Below are positions 40,168-49,800 of a DNA stretch of 64,000 nucleotides, piece by piece (the first letter of the stretch is position 1; every line of letters starts with the position of its first letter). The translations under genes and the position numbers were made by a program. The notes beneath the pieces are model-generated. The model worked only from the letters and a program-made list of their open reading frames with translations. It did no database searches and was not told the DNA's origin. The DNA comes from Ralstonia pickettii (GTDB taxonomy: Bacteria; Pseudomonadota; Gammaproteobacteria; Burkholderiales; Burkholderiaceae), in NCBI RefSeq assembly GCF_000607165.1, contig NZ_JFZG01000008.1, positions 620,001 through 684,000 on the forward strand, written 5' to 3'.

Positions 40168-43100
40168 TTATGAATCCGTCACTTGCGTGCGGTGCACAAC
40201 CTCAGTGGCCGCCGGCGCGAAGGCACTCAACAACGCGTTGATGTGCGCAAGAAGCCGCGTGGCATGGCGCCCCGAGACGCGGATGTCACGCTCGCTACCG
40301 TCATGCACGGCATGGCAGAGGGCTTCCAACGTGGCGTCGACGCTCGGGTTGTGCAGCAGCGCCAGCGCGCCTCCGGTGCGATGGGCCCACTGGCGCAGCG
40401 CTGCGCGGTCCATTGCGTCCAGCAGCGGCTGCAGCCGCTGCGCATCCTCGGCCAGCGATGACAGGAAGACCTGTGCCAGCCCGGCTGCGGCGGGGTCGGC
40501 CCCCAGCGCGGCGTGCAGATCGTCGAGCGACAGGGCGAATGGCTCCTCCTGGGGCGCTTCCGCTGGTTCTGCGGCTTCGGGGCTCCATAGCGCAGACAGC
40601 GCTTCTTGCAGCGTGACAAGCGTCGTCGGCTTCAGCAGGCTTGCGTCCATTCCCACTGCGCGGCACCGCGCGTGTTCCTCGGCGAGCGTGGTGGCCGTGA
40701 TGGCGATGATGGGCAGGCGAGGGCCGTCGGCGCGTTCTTCGTGGCGGATGTGCCGCGCCAGGTCGAAGCCGTCCATGCGCGGCATGTGGCAGTCCGTGAG
40801 CAACGCATCGAAATGATGTTCGTGCAGACGCTCGAGCGCGACGACGCCGTCTTCGGCCAGCGTGACGCGATAACCCAGTAGCCGGAGTTGCTTGGCGATC
40901 AGTTCGCGGTTGATCGGGTGGTCTTCCGCCACGAGGATGTGCGCTCCCGGCGCATCACAGGGGGTGGTGGCAGCAAGCGTGTGTACCGCCGCGCTGGCTG
41001 CCTGCATATCGTCAAATCGAGGGAGCGTGCGCTCGCACGCTTGCACGAAGGCGTGCCAGTTCAGCGGATTGGTGCTCAGTGTGTTGCCGGGTCCGGCATA
41101 ACACGCTTCTGAAGTGATGCGGATCGTGCGTGCGTCTGCCTGGGCGGTGGAGGCCAGGAGGATGTCGGCGTTGGCTGCGGGGCCCGCTTGCAGCCCGGCC
41201 GCGATCGCGAACTGCGTGAGGCTGTGCCGCACGGCCGGGTCATCCACCAAAATGGCAACGCTGCGGCCTGCCAGTTGCGGCAACGCATACTGCGCCCTGA
41301 GCATCGGCACGGCCAGGTGCAGCGTGACTGCCGTGCCATGCCCGGGAACACTCTCCATGACGAGTTTGCCGCCCATCAGGCCGGCAAGCTGGCGCGAAAT
41401 CGCCAGGCCCAGACCGGTGCCGCCGTAGCGCCGCGTAGTCGAGCGCTCAGCCTGCACGAACGGTGCAAACAGCGTGGCCTGGACCTCGGATGAGATCCCG
41501 ATGCCCGTATCCCTGACGCAGATGGCAAGGTGCGCCGTGTCGTTCTCGATGCGCGTGCACTCCGCTGAAAGCCGCACGCTGCCCGTGTCGGTGAACTTGA
41601 TGGCGTTGGAGAGCAGGTTGAAGAGGATCTGCCGTAGACGAATGCTGTCGACCGAGACGCTGGCCGGCACGTCGGCGGCCACCTCCACATGCACGGCAAG
41701 CGATTTTTCGTGCGCGCGGCTTGCCAGCAGGCCCACCGTGCCGTCGAAGACGTCGCGCAGGTCCGTGGCTGTTGGTGAAATATCCAATCGGCCGGCCTCG
41801 ACCTTTGCGTAATCGAGGATGTCATCGAGGATATGCAGCAGGGCGCGTCCCGAATCCTGCACCAACGAGACCATCTGCTTCTGCTCGCCCTCGAGCTTCG
41901 TCTGCTGCAGCAGTTCGACCAGGCCGAGTACGCCATTCATGGGCGTGCGGATTTCGTGGCTCATCATGGCCAGGAAGCGGTCTTTCGCGTGCAACGCCGA
42001 TTCCGCCGCGTTCTTGGCCGCTTCCAGTGCGTCGGCTTGCTCGCGCTCTGCGGTGACGTCGCTCAGGTAGCCGTTCCAGATCGTGCGGCCGTCCGCTTCG
42101 CGGTGCGGGATCGAGCGCGCATGCAGCCAGCGGACCACGCCGTCTGCGCTGACATGGCGAAACTGCTGGTCCAGGGGCGTCAGCTGCTGCGCCGAGACCA
42201 GCACCGTGTCGAGCATGCGCTGCCGGTCGTCTTCGTGAATGAGCAGCTCCGGGGTGGACAGGTAGTCCAGCAGATCCTGAGGCCGCGCGCCCAGCGTCTC
42301 GTACGCTTTGCCGGCGACGTAGGTGATGCGCCCCTGGACCTGGCCTGGCCGCAGTTCGAACTGATAGACCAGCGCCGGCAGCGATTCGGTGACTTCGCGC
42401 AGGCGCTGCTCAAGGCGCTCAGCACGGGCCTGCGCGTCGCGAATCTCGCTGATGTCGACCAGCGAGGCGACGGTGCCGGCAGGCTGCCCGTCCGGCATGT
42501 GCAGCGGCTCGATCCAATACAGAACGTTGCGTGGCCCGTCGGGCGTGTCGATGATGAGTTCTTCGCGTGTGCTTTCGCTGGTCTCCACGGCGCGCCGGTT
42601 GATATCGGACAGCGGCGACGTGTTGCCGACCGATTGCAGCCCGAGCTCCTGCGGCGTGTGCCCGAGCAGCGACGCCCGTGTCCGGCCGAACATGTTGCAG
42701 AACGCCGCATTCACGGCAACGTAACGGTGCCCGGCGTCATTGGCGACGAGCGGGAACGGCACGGCTTCCATCAGCGCGCGCTGGAAGCTGAGCTGGCGAG
42801 CCAGGGTTTCTTCAGCGTGGCGCCGCTGGTGGTTCTCGCGGCGCAGCTGCATCTGCTTGATGAAGAGTGCCAGCAGCGCTACCAGCACCAGCGCCGCTAC
42901 CGGTCCAAACCTGCCGAGCACGGCCGACGCCGACGGACCCAGCTGGTAGCTCACCGACAGCCACCTGTTGCGGATGCTCACCTGCTCGCCTTCGGGCATG
43001 GCGAAGAGCGCGCGGTTGATGAGTGGCACCAGCGCAGCGTAACGCGACGACACCCCCACGCCGAGGCTCTCGATCGTATTCGCGGAACCGGTAACCTTGA

Positions 43101-44502
43101 GCTCGCCCGGAAAGTGATGACGGATCAGCGCATCGGCCACCGGCAGGTTCGCGATGGTGAAATCGGCTTCCCCAGTTGCCGTCATGGACAACGCATCGCT
43201 CACCGAACGTGCCGGCAGGATGCGGATCTTCGGCACATTCTGGTTCAGCAACGTGGTCAGGGTCTCGCTCGTGGGCAGAGCGACGGTCTTGCCGGAAAGC
43301 TCGGGAAGCGCCGCCACCGTGAGCGCGTCGCTGCGCCCGACGATCACCATCGGCGTGGCATCGATCGGCTGGGTGAGCGTAAAGCCCGCGGGGCGGGAAT
43401 CCTGGTCGGATATGCCGAGCAGGATGTCGACCTCGCCGCTATGCGCCTTCGCGAGTGCTTCGGCCCAGTCGCGCACGGTCACCCGCTCGAAGCGCAACCC
43501 GAGCGTACGCGAGAGAAAGCTCTGGTACTCGGGAAAGATGCCGAGTATCCCGCCGCCCGATCCGTTGAAGGTGTACGGCATGTAGTCGGGGTCGGCGGCG
43601 TAGCGTAGCGGCGGCAGCGACGCCAGCATGGCCCGCTCGTCGGCCGACAACTGCAGCCCCGCCAACGGACCGCCGCCTTGCGTGATCCACCGCGCGCGCA
43701 GCTCGCTCATGGTGGCGTCGGGCAACTGGGCAAGATGGCGGTCCAGATAGCGGATCAGCATCGCCTGTTCACGCGGCGCGGCAAAGTGCAGCGCGTCAAC
43801 CTGCTGGTTCACCAGTTGCACGATCGACAGCCGCCGGTAGCGCGGCTGCGACATCAACTCCCGCGTGGGGTAGGTCACACCCACGTAAGCGTCGGCCGCG
43901 TCGTGCAGCACGGCATCGAGGGCGTCGGCTGCCGTGGGGGTACTGATCAGCCGGATGCTCGGGTACTGCACCGCCAGTTCTTCTTCGAGTGAAGAGCCTT
44001 GCTCGACGGCGATGCGCATGCCGGAGGCAAACGGGTTCTGCGCGACGTGCGTGTTGTCGTTGCGCGCGACCACCGCGATGGGGCGTTCGAGGTATGGCGC
44101 GGAATAGATGAGGCAGTGATCGTATTGCGAGCGGGGTGCCACGCTCATGATGATGTCGACGTCGCCTCGGCAAGCCGCCTTGAGCAGCTCGTCACGCCGT
44201 GCGAAGACGTGCGGGATGACGCGTACCTGATCCTGCGGAATCAAACGCATCAGCAGGTCACCCGAGAAGCCGCTGAGCCGGTCGGCTTCGACGTCTTCGA
44301 GTGGAGCCATGGCGTCGCTGATCACGCCGACCGTTACCTTGGGCGGAAACTGCTTGAGCCGCTGAATGGTCTGTGCGGCGTCCTCCGCGTCGGCATTGCG
44401 CGCTCCGCCCAGCCAGACAAACGCCGCCGCGCAGGCAAGCAACCCCGCAACGATACCAACGCGCAGGTGGGCAGCCGCCCTGGGCGCGAGCCACGCCATC
44501 AT
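40168..44502 (-). CDS. BvgS/EvgS-like hybrid sensor histidine kinase
   Basis: This 1444-aa multi-domain kinase has two periplasmic solute-binding (Venus flytrap) domains at about 50-290 and 300-525, a transmembrane helix near 540 and two PAS domains at about 575-830. These are followed by HisKA with His849 (MMSHEIRTP), an HATPase domain (DTGIGISSEV, GGTGLGLAIS), a degenerate receiver, a receiver with Asp1237 (LTDCHMP) and a C-terminal Hpt domain with His1374 (WAHRTGGALALL). It is paired with the NarL-type regulator just upstream, five bases away. The signal is unknown. Confidence 0.94.
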   Translation of the reverse strand: MMAWLAPRAAAHLRVGIVAGLLACAAAFVWLGGARNADAEDAAQTIQRLKQFPPKVTVGVISDAMAPLEDVEADRLSGFSGDLLMRLIPQDQVRVIPHVFARRDELLKAACRGDVDIIMSVAPRSQYDHCLIYSAPYLERPIAVVARNDNTHVAQNPFASGMRIAVEQGSSLEEELAVQYPSIRLISTPTAADALDAVLHDAADAYVGVTYPTRELMSQPRYRRLSIVQLVNQQVDALHFAAPREQAMLIRYLDRHLAQLPDATMSELRARWITQGGGPLAGLQLSADERAMLASLPPLRYAADPDYMPYTFNGSGGGILGIFPEYQSFLSRTLGLRFERVTVRDWAEALAKAHSGEVDILLGISDQDSRPAGFTLTQPIDATPMVIVGRSDALTVAALPELSGKTVALPTSETLTTLLNQNVPKIRILPARSVSDALSMTATGEADFTIANLPVADALIRHHFPGELKVTGSANTIESLGVGVSSRYAALVPLINRALFAMPEGEQVSIRNRWLSVSYQLGPSASAVLGRFGPVAALVLVALLALFIKQMQLRRENHQRRHAEETLARQLSFQRALMEAVPFPLVANDAGHRYVAVNAAFCNMFGRTRASLLGHTPQELGLQSVGNTSPLSDINRRAVETSESTREELIIDTPDGPRNVLYWIEPLHMPDGQPAGTVASLVDISEIRDAQARAERLEQRLREVTESLPALVYQFELRPGQVQGRITYVAGKAYETLGARPQDLLDYLSTPELLIHEDDRQRMLDTVLVSAQQLTPLDQQFRHVSADGVVRWLHARSIPHREADGRTIWNGYLSDVTAEREQADALEAAKNAAESALHAKDRFLAMMSHEIRTPMNGVLGLVELLQQTKLEGEQKQMVSLVQDSGRALLHILDDILDYAKVEAGRLDISPTATDLRDVFDGTVGLLASRAHEKSLAVHVEVAADVPASVSVDSIRLRQILFNLLSNAIKFTDTGSVRLSAECTRIENDTAHLAICVRDTGIGISSEVQATLFAPFVQAERSTTRRYGGTGLGLAISRQLAGLMGGKLVMESVPGHGTAVTLHLAVPMLRAQYALPQLAGRSVAILVDDPAVRHSLTQFAIAAGLQAGPAANADILLASTAQADARTIRITSEACYAGPGNTLSTNPLNWHAFVQACERTLPRFDDMQAASAAVHTLAATTPCDAPGAHILVAEDHPINRELIAKQLRLLGYRVTLAEDGVVALERLHEHHFDALLTDCHMPRMDGFDLARHIRHEERADGPRLPIIAITATTLAEEHARCRAVGMDASLLKPTTLVTLQEALSALWSPEAAEPAEAPQEEPFALSLDDLHAALGADPAAAGLAQVFLSSLAEDAQRLQPLLDAMDRAALRQWAHRTGGALALLHNPSVDATLEALCHAVHDGSERDIRVSGRHATRLLAHINALLSAFAPAATEVVHRTQVTDS

Positions 44503-44506
44503 CGCG

Positions 44507-45175
44507 TCAGCCCTCGCTGCTGCCCAGCAGCCCGTGGCGTACCGCAAAGTCGAACAGCGCCGCCTCAGTGCCAAGCTCGAGCTTGCGCATAGCCGTCTGC
44601 TTCTGCGAGCTGATGGTCTTGACGCTGCGGTTGAGCTGCACGGCAATCTCGCTGACCGTCTTGCCGGTCACGTACATGCGCAGCACTTCCAGCTCCCGCT
44701 TGCCGAGTTTGGAGACCGGGTCGTCGTGGACGGGCTGCGGTTCGCCGTTGCGGCAGAGCAGCTTGACATTGAGCATTGGCGAGAGATAGATGCGACCGTC
44801 CGCCGCCGCCTGCATGCCTTCGAGGATGTGCTGCGGCTCGTCGGATTTGCTGACGATGACCTTGATGCCCGCGCGCAGGATGTTGCTCATCAGTGCGCGG
44901 GTCTCAAGCATGGTGAGCACCATCACGCGCAGGTCCGGGTGGCGGCGCACGAGGAATTCGAGCAGGAGGATGCCGTCGCCATAGCGGCTGCCGGGCATGG
45001 CGTAGTCGGTGATGACAAGGTCGCAGCGCACGCGGCCGAGCACGGCGAGCAGCTCATCGGCGTTGCTGGCTTCGCCCACCACCTCGAAGCCGTCGACCAC
45101 CGATACGAGGCGCCGCACGGCCGCCACCACGCCGGGGTGATCATCTGCAATGACGAGTTGGATGGGGGCCTGCAT
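44507..45175 (-). CDS. NarL/FixJ-type response regulator (EvgA/BvgA-like)
   Basis: This 222-aa DNA-binding response regulator has a receiver domain with D11-D12, phospho-acceptor Asp57 (VITDYAMPG) and Lys (IVSKSDEPQ), and a C-terminal LuxR-type helix-turn-helix (VSKLGKRELEVLRMYVTGK, VKTISSQKQTAMRKL). The ATG at 45175 gives a standard N-terminus (MQAPIQLVIADDHPG). It is cotranscribed with the hybrid kinase and probably activates its own promoter in the 240-base gap before the CDF gene. Confidence 0.93.
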   Translation of the reverse strand: MQAPIQLVIADDHPGVVAAVRRLVSVVDGFEVVGEASNADELLAVLGRVRCDLVITDYAMPGSRYGDGILLLEFLVRRHPDLRVMVLTMLETRALMSNILRAGIKVIVSKSDEPQHILEGMQAAADGRIYLSPMLNVKLLCRNGEPQPVHDDPVSKLGKRELEVLRMYVTGKTVSEIAVQLNRSVKTISSQKQTAMRKLELGTEAALFDFAVRHGLLGSSEG

Positions 45176-45415
45176 GTCGACGTGTCTCCGAGCGTGTAAC
45201 GTGCGGCAACGTGTTTGCCGCATTGCTGAGAATCGCCGAAGCCTCAGGGGCGGAACATCGGAAAAGTCCTATTAGTACGCCCCGATCTGCGCTTTTCTGG
45301 TGCAAATTTGTCGCAGCGCGTTGCGATCGCAGCCCTGATTTCGGGCCAAGGCGGCGCGTCGGTGCGTGGCACAATGCTCGCGATTGCTTCGCACGCTTGA
45401 TCGCACCGATTTCCC

Positions 45416-46573
45416 ATGACGCCCACATCCTCGACAGCACCTTCTGCGGCCGCACGCAAGCAGAGCGCCGAACGCTCCACTCTGGTAAGTGCGAGCGTCA
45501 ACTGCTTGCTCTCGGCGGGGCAGATTGCGGCGGGGCTGTGGTCGCATTCGCAGGGCCTGGTGGCGGACGGGTTGCATACGCTGTCCGACTTGATCGCCGA
45601 TGGCATCGTCTTCATTGCCAACCGCAACAGCCACAAGGGGCCAGACGAAGACCACCAATACGGCCACGCGCGCTACGAGAACGCCGCGTCGCTGGGGCTC
45701 GGGCTGCTGCTGATGGGGGCGGGCGCGGGCATGATCTGGGCCGCGGTGGAGAGCCTGCGCTCGCCGCAGGGGCCGACGCCGGTTCATGGTCTGGCGCTGG
45801 TCGTGGCACTGATCGCGCTGGCGGCCAAAGAAGGACTTTTCCGTTACATGCTGGCCGTGGCCAAGCGCATCAACTCACGCATGCTGATTGCGAATGCGTG
45901 GCATGCGCGTTCCGATGCGGTGTCGTCGTTGGTGGCGGCGATTGGCGTGGCGGGCAACCTGATGGGCTATCACTGGCTCGACCCGGTGGCCGCCTGCATC
46001 GTCGGGCTGATGATTGGCCGTGTGGGCGTGCGCTTTGGTTGGGAGGCGCTCAATGACCTGATGGACCGAGCCTTGCCGCCCGCGCAGGTGGAGGCGATCC
46101 GGGTCAGCCTGGAAGCCACGCCGGGCGTGATCAATGTGCACGATCTGCGTACGCGTGTGACGGGAGACCAGGCATTGGTGGACGCGCATATCGAGGTGGA
46201 CCCGCGTGTCTCCGTGAGCGAGGGCCATGCGATTGCCGTCCGGGCCCGCACCAACGTGCTGACGGCACACACGGCGATGGCGGTGCTCGACGTGCAGATT
46301 CACGTCGACCCGCGCGAGCACATCGCGACAGACCCCGTGCCGCTACCCGATCGCGATGCGCTGCATGCCGTGCTGGCACAACTGCTGCCGCCCGGCACGC
46401 CGCTGGACGCGCGCCACTGCGTGCTGCATTACGTCGATGGCGCGGTGGAGGTCGACCTGGTCCTGCCGCCGGCGCTGGCCCCCGAAATCGCCCGCATTGC
46501 CGATGCCATCCACACCAGGTGGGATGGCATCGTACGCCTGCGCGTGCTTGTTACCGACGTTACCGACGCTTAA
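45416..46573 (+). CDS. Cation diffusion facilitator (CDF) metal exporter
   Basis: This 385-aa inner-membrane divalent-metal/proton antiporter has six predicted transmembrane segments. The metal-site motifs are H54-TLS-D58 in TM2 and HARSD (HxxxD) in TM5 (NAWHARSDAVSS), the zinc-type HxxxD/HxxxD combination. Cytoplasmic His-rich motif DEDHQYGHARYENAA follows TM2. The cytoplasmic C-terminal dimerisation domain is longer than usual and may hold a second ferredoxin-like part. It stands alone, divergent from the two-component system. Confidence 0.92.
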   Translation: MTPTSSTAPSAAARKQSAERSTLVSASVNCLLSAGQIAAGLWSHSQGLVADGLHTLSDLIADGIVFIANRNSHKGPDEDHQYGHARYENAASLGLGLLLMGAGAGMIWAAVESLRSPQGPTPVHGLALVVALIALAAKEGLFRYMLAVAKRINSRMLIANAWHARSDAVSSLVAAIGVAGNLMGYHWLDPVAACIVGLMIGRVGVRFGWEALNDLMDRALPPAQVEAIRVSLEATPGVINVHDLRTRVTGDQALVDAHIEVDPRVSVSEGHAIAVRARTNVLTAHTAMAVLDVQIHVDPREHIATDPVPLPDRDALHAVLAQLLPPGTPLDARHCVLHYVDGAVEVDLVLPPALAPEIARIADAIHTRWDGIVRLRVLVTDVTDA

Positions 46574-46583
46574 GCTTGTCGCG

Positions 46584-47798
46584 CTAACGGCATTGGTCAA
46601 CCGCGTTGGCCGGCTGCGTCTTGGTGGGGTCGAAGTGCAGCTGCTCCAGCCCCTTTTCCGTCAGCGACATCCAGTCTATTGCGCCCGACGTGCGCAGCAA
46701 ACCGGTGCTGCCCACCGGGCGCCATTGCACGCGCTTGCCGTCGGTGTTCAGCAGCGTGGCCGATAGCGTGAGCGAATCCGGCCCCGCCTGCAGTTGCAGC
46801 AGGCGGCCATCAGCGGCGGGCGTATAAGCGGTGTTCTGGTTCACGGTGATGCCCGCTTCGCGCACGGTTGCCGGCATGCATGAAATGGACGCGCGCACCT
46901 TGCCCGTCGTGTCGATCAGATCGGCAAAGCCGTTGCCCTTGGCCACGCCCACCAGCAAGTACCGCTCGATCGCCGGCATCCACGTGACGCTGTAGGTGTA
47001 GTACTGCAGATGCTTGTGCAGAAGCTGCTCGCCCGTCACGCGTCCGCTGACCGGATCAAAGACGGCGATCTTCAGATTGGCCTCGGTCTGGCCCGGCACG
47101 AACTGCTGCCAGGCCAGCAGCGCATTGGTGCTGCCGCCTGCCACCATGGGCCACCATTCGCGCCGGCCATCGGCAACATCGACGTTGTGCAGGCGACGGC
47201 CGCGTCCGTCGTAGACCTTCAGGTAGACACCGTTGCCGCTGCCGAGGTTGTCGACGCCGCCGCCGGTGATCCAGCCATCGGAATAGAACACCACGAAGCG
47301 GTCGCCCACGGCCGTGATGTGGCCCGAGTGCCCACCGGATTCCACCAGTTGCGGATACGGCTTGATGGGCCGCAGCGCGGTGTCGTAGATGCCGAAGCGC
47401 TGGTTGACGTTCTCCGGCGCATTCCAGCCGTCTTCAAATGACACCATCACCTGGCCAGCGCGGTTGCGGGCCACCGTCACAGGTTCCTGTGCTTCGGGCT
47501 TCTGGATGAAGATGCGCGGGGCATCGAGTACGCCCGTGTCGGCATGCCATTGCGCGACATAGACATCGTGCGGCCAGCTGCCGCTGCGATCGGCGCCGCG
47601 CGGGGGCAGGCCCGAGGCACTGAAGAACACGTTGAAGGTGTTGGCCGTTGTGCCAGGCACCGCGCCAATGCCATGCATGTATTGACGCGGGTCGGGGGCG
47701 CCGGCCGTCGCAATGGCGGGCACGGTCAGCGCGCAGGCAACGGCCAGCAGGGTGCGGCGCAGGAAAGACAGTCGGGACACGTGACGCTCCATCTTCAT
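46584..47798 (-). CDS. Secreted beta-rich protein, possibly propeller-like
   Basis: This 404-aa protein has a signal peptide (TLLAVACALTVPAIATA). The mature part has repeated short beta segments with FVVFYSDGWITGG and LLAWQQFVPGQTE, suggestive of a six- or seven-bladed propeller. I chose the ATG at 47798 to start just before the signal peptide; an internal ATG at 47792 is an alternative. No catalytic motif is seen and I do not recognise a named family. It converges with the CDF gene. Confidence 0.7.
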   Translation of the reverse strand: MKMERHVSRLSFLRRTLLAVACALTVPAIATAGAPDPRQYMHGIGAVPGTTANTFNVFFSASGLPPRGADRSGSWPHDVYVAQWHADTGVLDAPRIFIQKPEAQEPVTVARNRAGQVMVSFEDGWNAPENVNQRFGIYDTALRPIKPYPQLVESGGHSGHITAVGDRFVVFYSDGWITGGGVDNLGSGNGVYLKVYDGRGRRLHNVDVADGRREWWPMVAGGSTNALLAWQQFVPGQTEANLKIAVFDPVSGRVTGEQLLHKHLQYYTYSVTWMPAIERYLLVGVAKGNGFADLIDTTGKVRASISCMPATVREAGITVNQNTAYTPAADGRLLQLQAGPDSLTLSATLLNTDGKRVQWRPVGSTGLLRTSGAIDWMSLTEKGLEQLHFDPTKTQPANAVDQCR

Positions 47799-48073
47799 CG
47801 GTGGCTCGGTGGCGGTTGCAGAACCGATTGGGCCACGGGCACCCGCCGAAGTTGCTGCGCGAATGGGGGAGCCCATTTGGCGGAGTGGCGCCGGGTGTCG
47901 CCAAGTCCGACGGAGGCGCCGGTTTACCCCCCGCCGCAGCAATCAAGTTTCGGCCCCGTGTGCCGTTCTTCACAAACAAGAGCGGAACCCATTCCGCCAA
48001 TCCCTTCCCAGCGCGGCCAGAGTGGGCACAAGCCCGCCGCCCACCGCGCCAGAACCGACCCAACGAGAACAAC
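47799..48073. other. Intergenic region upstream of the secreted protein and the 69-aa gene
   Basis: About 275 bases with GC-rich sequence and no credible gene. Apparent reading frames here (for instance the N-terminal extensions of both neighbours) have unusual composition. It probably holds divergent promoters, though no strong -35/-10 pair was identified. Confidence 0.4.
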
Positions 48074-48283
48074 ATGACCCAGCGACTCGACGCCCGATGG
48101 CGAAGCGAAGTGACGGAGGCTCTACGTACCGTGGAGGCGCAGTTCGGCGTGGCACCGCAAAGCCTGCCACGCGATGCGCTCATCGCGGCCCTGACCGACG
48201 CGATCTGGGCGCAGCGTGCCGCCTATGCGCGTGTGCGCCGGACGCTCGTTGCGTGTCCTGAGCTGGCAGACGAATCGATGTAG
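48074..48283 (+). CDS. Small protein of unknown function (69 aa)
   Basis: This 69-aa protein begins MTQRLDARWRSEVTEALRTV and is mostly helical with a conserved-looking QSLPRDALIAALTDAIWAQR. An ACGAGAAC site precedes the ATG. It is followed by another small gene in the same direction, and with the genes up to 49757 it forms a run of short unknown genes. No function can be proposed. Confidence 0.55.
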   Translation: MTQRLDARWRSEVTEALRTVEAQFGVAPQSLPRDALIAALTDAIWAQRAAYARVRRTLVACPELADESM

Positions 48284-48327
48284 TCGGCGCACCCCAGTGC
48301 TGCCGCCGTTTTGAAGAAGGTGATGTG

Positions 48328-48555
48328 ATGCGGTACTGCGGATCGCTGGATCTGGACCATCTGCTGCGCCAGCCGTTTGCCCAACTCGGCCGGCTGGTGC
48401 GCGATGAAGACTCGGGGCAGCCCCTGCCTCCGGTGGAGGTGGCCGCGCGTGCAGTGTTGCTGCGCGCTGCCGGCTACGAGGTGATGCCCACCTGTGGGCA
48501 CCATGACCGACGTGGCTTCTGTCTCGGCCACGCAGACCAGATCATCGGGATGTAA
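48328..48555 (+). CDS. Small protein of unknown function (75 aa)
   Basis: This 75-aa protein begins MRYCGSLDLDHLLRQPFAQL and contains CGHHDRRGFCLGHAD. Those Cys/His residues could bind a metal. A GAAGAAGG site lies just upstream, and a GTG one codon earlier is also possible. It is 44 bases after the 69-aa gene. No family assignment was made. Confidence 0.55.
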   Translation: MRYCGSLDLDHLLRQPFAQLGRLVRDEDSGQPLPPVEVAARAVLLRAAGYEVMPTCGHHDRRGFCLGHADQIIGM

Positions 48556-48891
48556 GCGCCGCGCCTACGACGCATGCGCCACGTGCGAGCAGCCATGCGC
48601 ACATGCTGTTGCGAGCGCGCATCAGGGCATGCCAAAACGGCCCGATCGCGTGGTGTCTGAAGCACCCGCAAAGCGTTGACTGGCGCACCTTTGCGGGCAA
48701 TCCGTTGCCAAAAAGCAAACGGTAAAAATGACTTACATTCCGGTCCTTTTTCGGCCCATGGTTCTGGTGCATCCTGAACCAAGATAGATCGCACGGATGG
48801 CAGATTGTGCGACGTCGGACGCAACGTCAGGCCGGAAGTCGGAAGTGAATCGAATCGGCGACGCCTGCAATCTGGGGTCAGGGGAAAGAAC
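48556..48891 (+). other. Gap upstream of the small paralogue pair
   Basis: About 336 bases without a convincing gene. It contains an A-rich stretch near 48709-48735 (TTGCCA at 48705 and AAAAATGA downstream) that may include a promoter for the 48892 gene. GC content falls here compared with both sides. Confidence 0.4.
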
Positions 48892-49314
48892 ATGAAGACG
48901 CAATATCTCAGCAAACAAGAAATCTACGACGGCGCAGTCCGCCATCTGTTCGGACAGGGCGGTGCTGCCATCCTGCCGCGCGGCGGTGCTGCGTACCATG
49001 GCCAGGGCGGGCGCTGCTGCCCGATCGGTAACCTGATCGGCGTGCGCGACTACACCACGTCGATGGAAAGCGTGCCGGTGCGCTACATCCTCAAGCCCAC
49101 CAACGAGATTCCGCGTTACATGGATGCCGGCGTCATCGCGTTGCGCCGCGCGCTCAAGCGTGCGCGCATTGACGTGGACGACCGCGACACCGTCGAGCTG
49201 CTCTCCAAGCTGCAGAACGCGCACGACGTGTTCGGCACATGGGAGTGGAAGGACCGCCTGCAGTCGATTGCGCGCCAATTCGGCCTGAGCGGCGCTCTCG
49301 TCGATACATTCTGA
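48892..49314 (+). CDS. Small protein, first of a tandem paralogous pair
   Basis: This 140-aa protein begins MKTQYLSKQEIYDGAVRHLF and has a core GGRCCPIGNLIG and DDRDTVELLSKLQNAHDVFG. The next gene has the parallel motifs NRRCGVGILID and DDQVVDLLINLQDIHDLAAI, so the two are diverged duplicates. The cysteine-Gly-Ile/Leu motif near the middle is a family feature seen in many uncharacterised bacterial and phage proteins. Strong GGGGAAAG site before the ATG. Function unknown. Confidence 0.65.
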   Translation: MKTQYLSKQEIYDGAVRHLFGQGGAAILPRGGAAYHGQGGRCCPIGNLIGVRDYTTSMESVPVRYILKPTNEIPRYMDAGVIALRRALKRARIDVDDRDTVELLSKLQNAHDVFGTWEWKDRLQSIARQFGLSGALVDTF

Positions 49315-49355
49315 CCGACCGGCCGGTCACAGATCACCCTATAGAAGGTGACGCC

Positions 49356-49757
49356 ATGAAAGGGAAGGGGACGTTCCTCGGCATCGAGGACATTTTTGAA
49401 CGCGTGCGCACGCACCTGCTCGCACAGCAATGCCGCTCCGAAGACGCCGACGGCGAGCCGCGTTACCGAGGCCTCGACAACCGTCGGTGCGGCGTCGGCA
49501 TTCTCATCGACGATGCGTTTTACTGCGGCGCCATCGAGCGCCTGGGCGTCAGTCTGCTGCGTGTGCCTGGCGACGATCCGCTCGCGTGTGCGCTGCGCTG
49601 CTCTGGCGTGAATGTCGACGACGATCAGGTGGTGGATCTGCTGATCAATCTGCAGGACATCCACGATCTGGCCGCCATCGAAAGCTGGCCCGCGGCGCTG
49701 GAAGACATTCGCGGCCGGTTGCCCCGCAGGTTGCCCGATACGCCGCTGGCGGTCTGA
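49356..49757 (+). CDS. Small protein, second of the tandem paralogous pair
   Basis: This 133-aa protein begins MKGKGTFLGIEDIFERVRTH. It shares the RC-x-x-G motif, the VVDLLINLQDIHD helix and the overall length with the preceding protein (48892-49314), 41 bases upstream. They are probably coexpressed. Function unknown. The pair could be a phage-derived remnant, but no integrase or repeat flanks it. Confidence 0.65.
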   Translation: MKGKGTFLGIEDIFERVRTHLLAQQCRSEDADGEPRYRGLDNRRCGVGILIDDAFYCGAIERLGVSLLRVPGDDPLACALRCSGVNVDDDQVVDLLINLQDIHDLAAIESWPAALEDIRGRLPRRLPDTPLAV

Positions 49758-49800
49758 GCGATTCAATCTCCATGCGAACCCGGCCTTGCGCCGGGTTCTG

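Noticed and set aside
41833-43608. Plus-strand frame of 591 codons within the hybrid kinase gene
   Set aside because: It is antisense to PAS and kinase domains and has His/Arg-rich composition without motifs.
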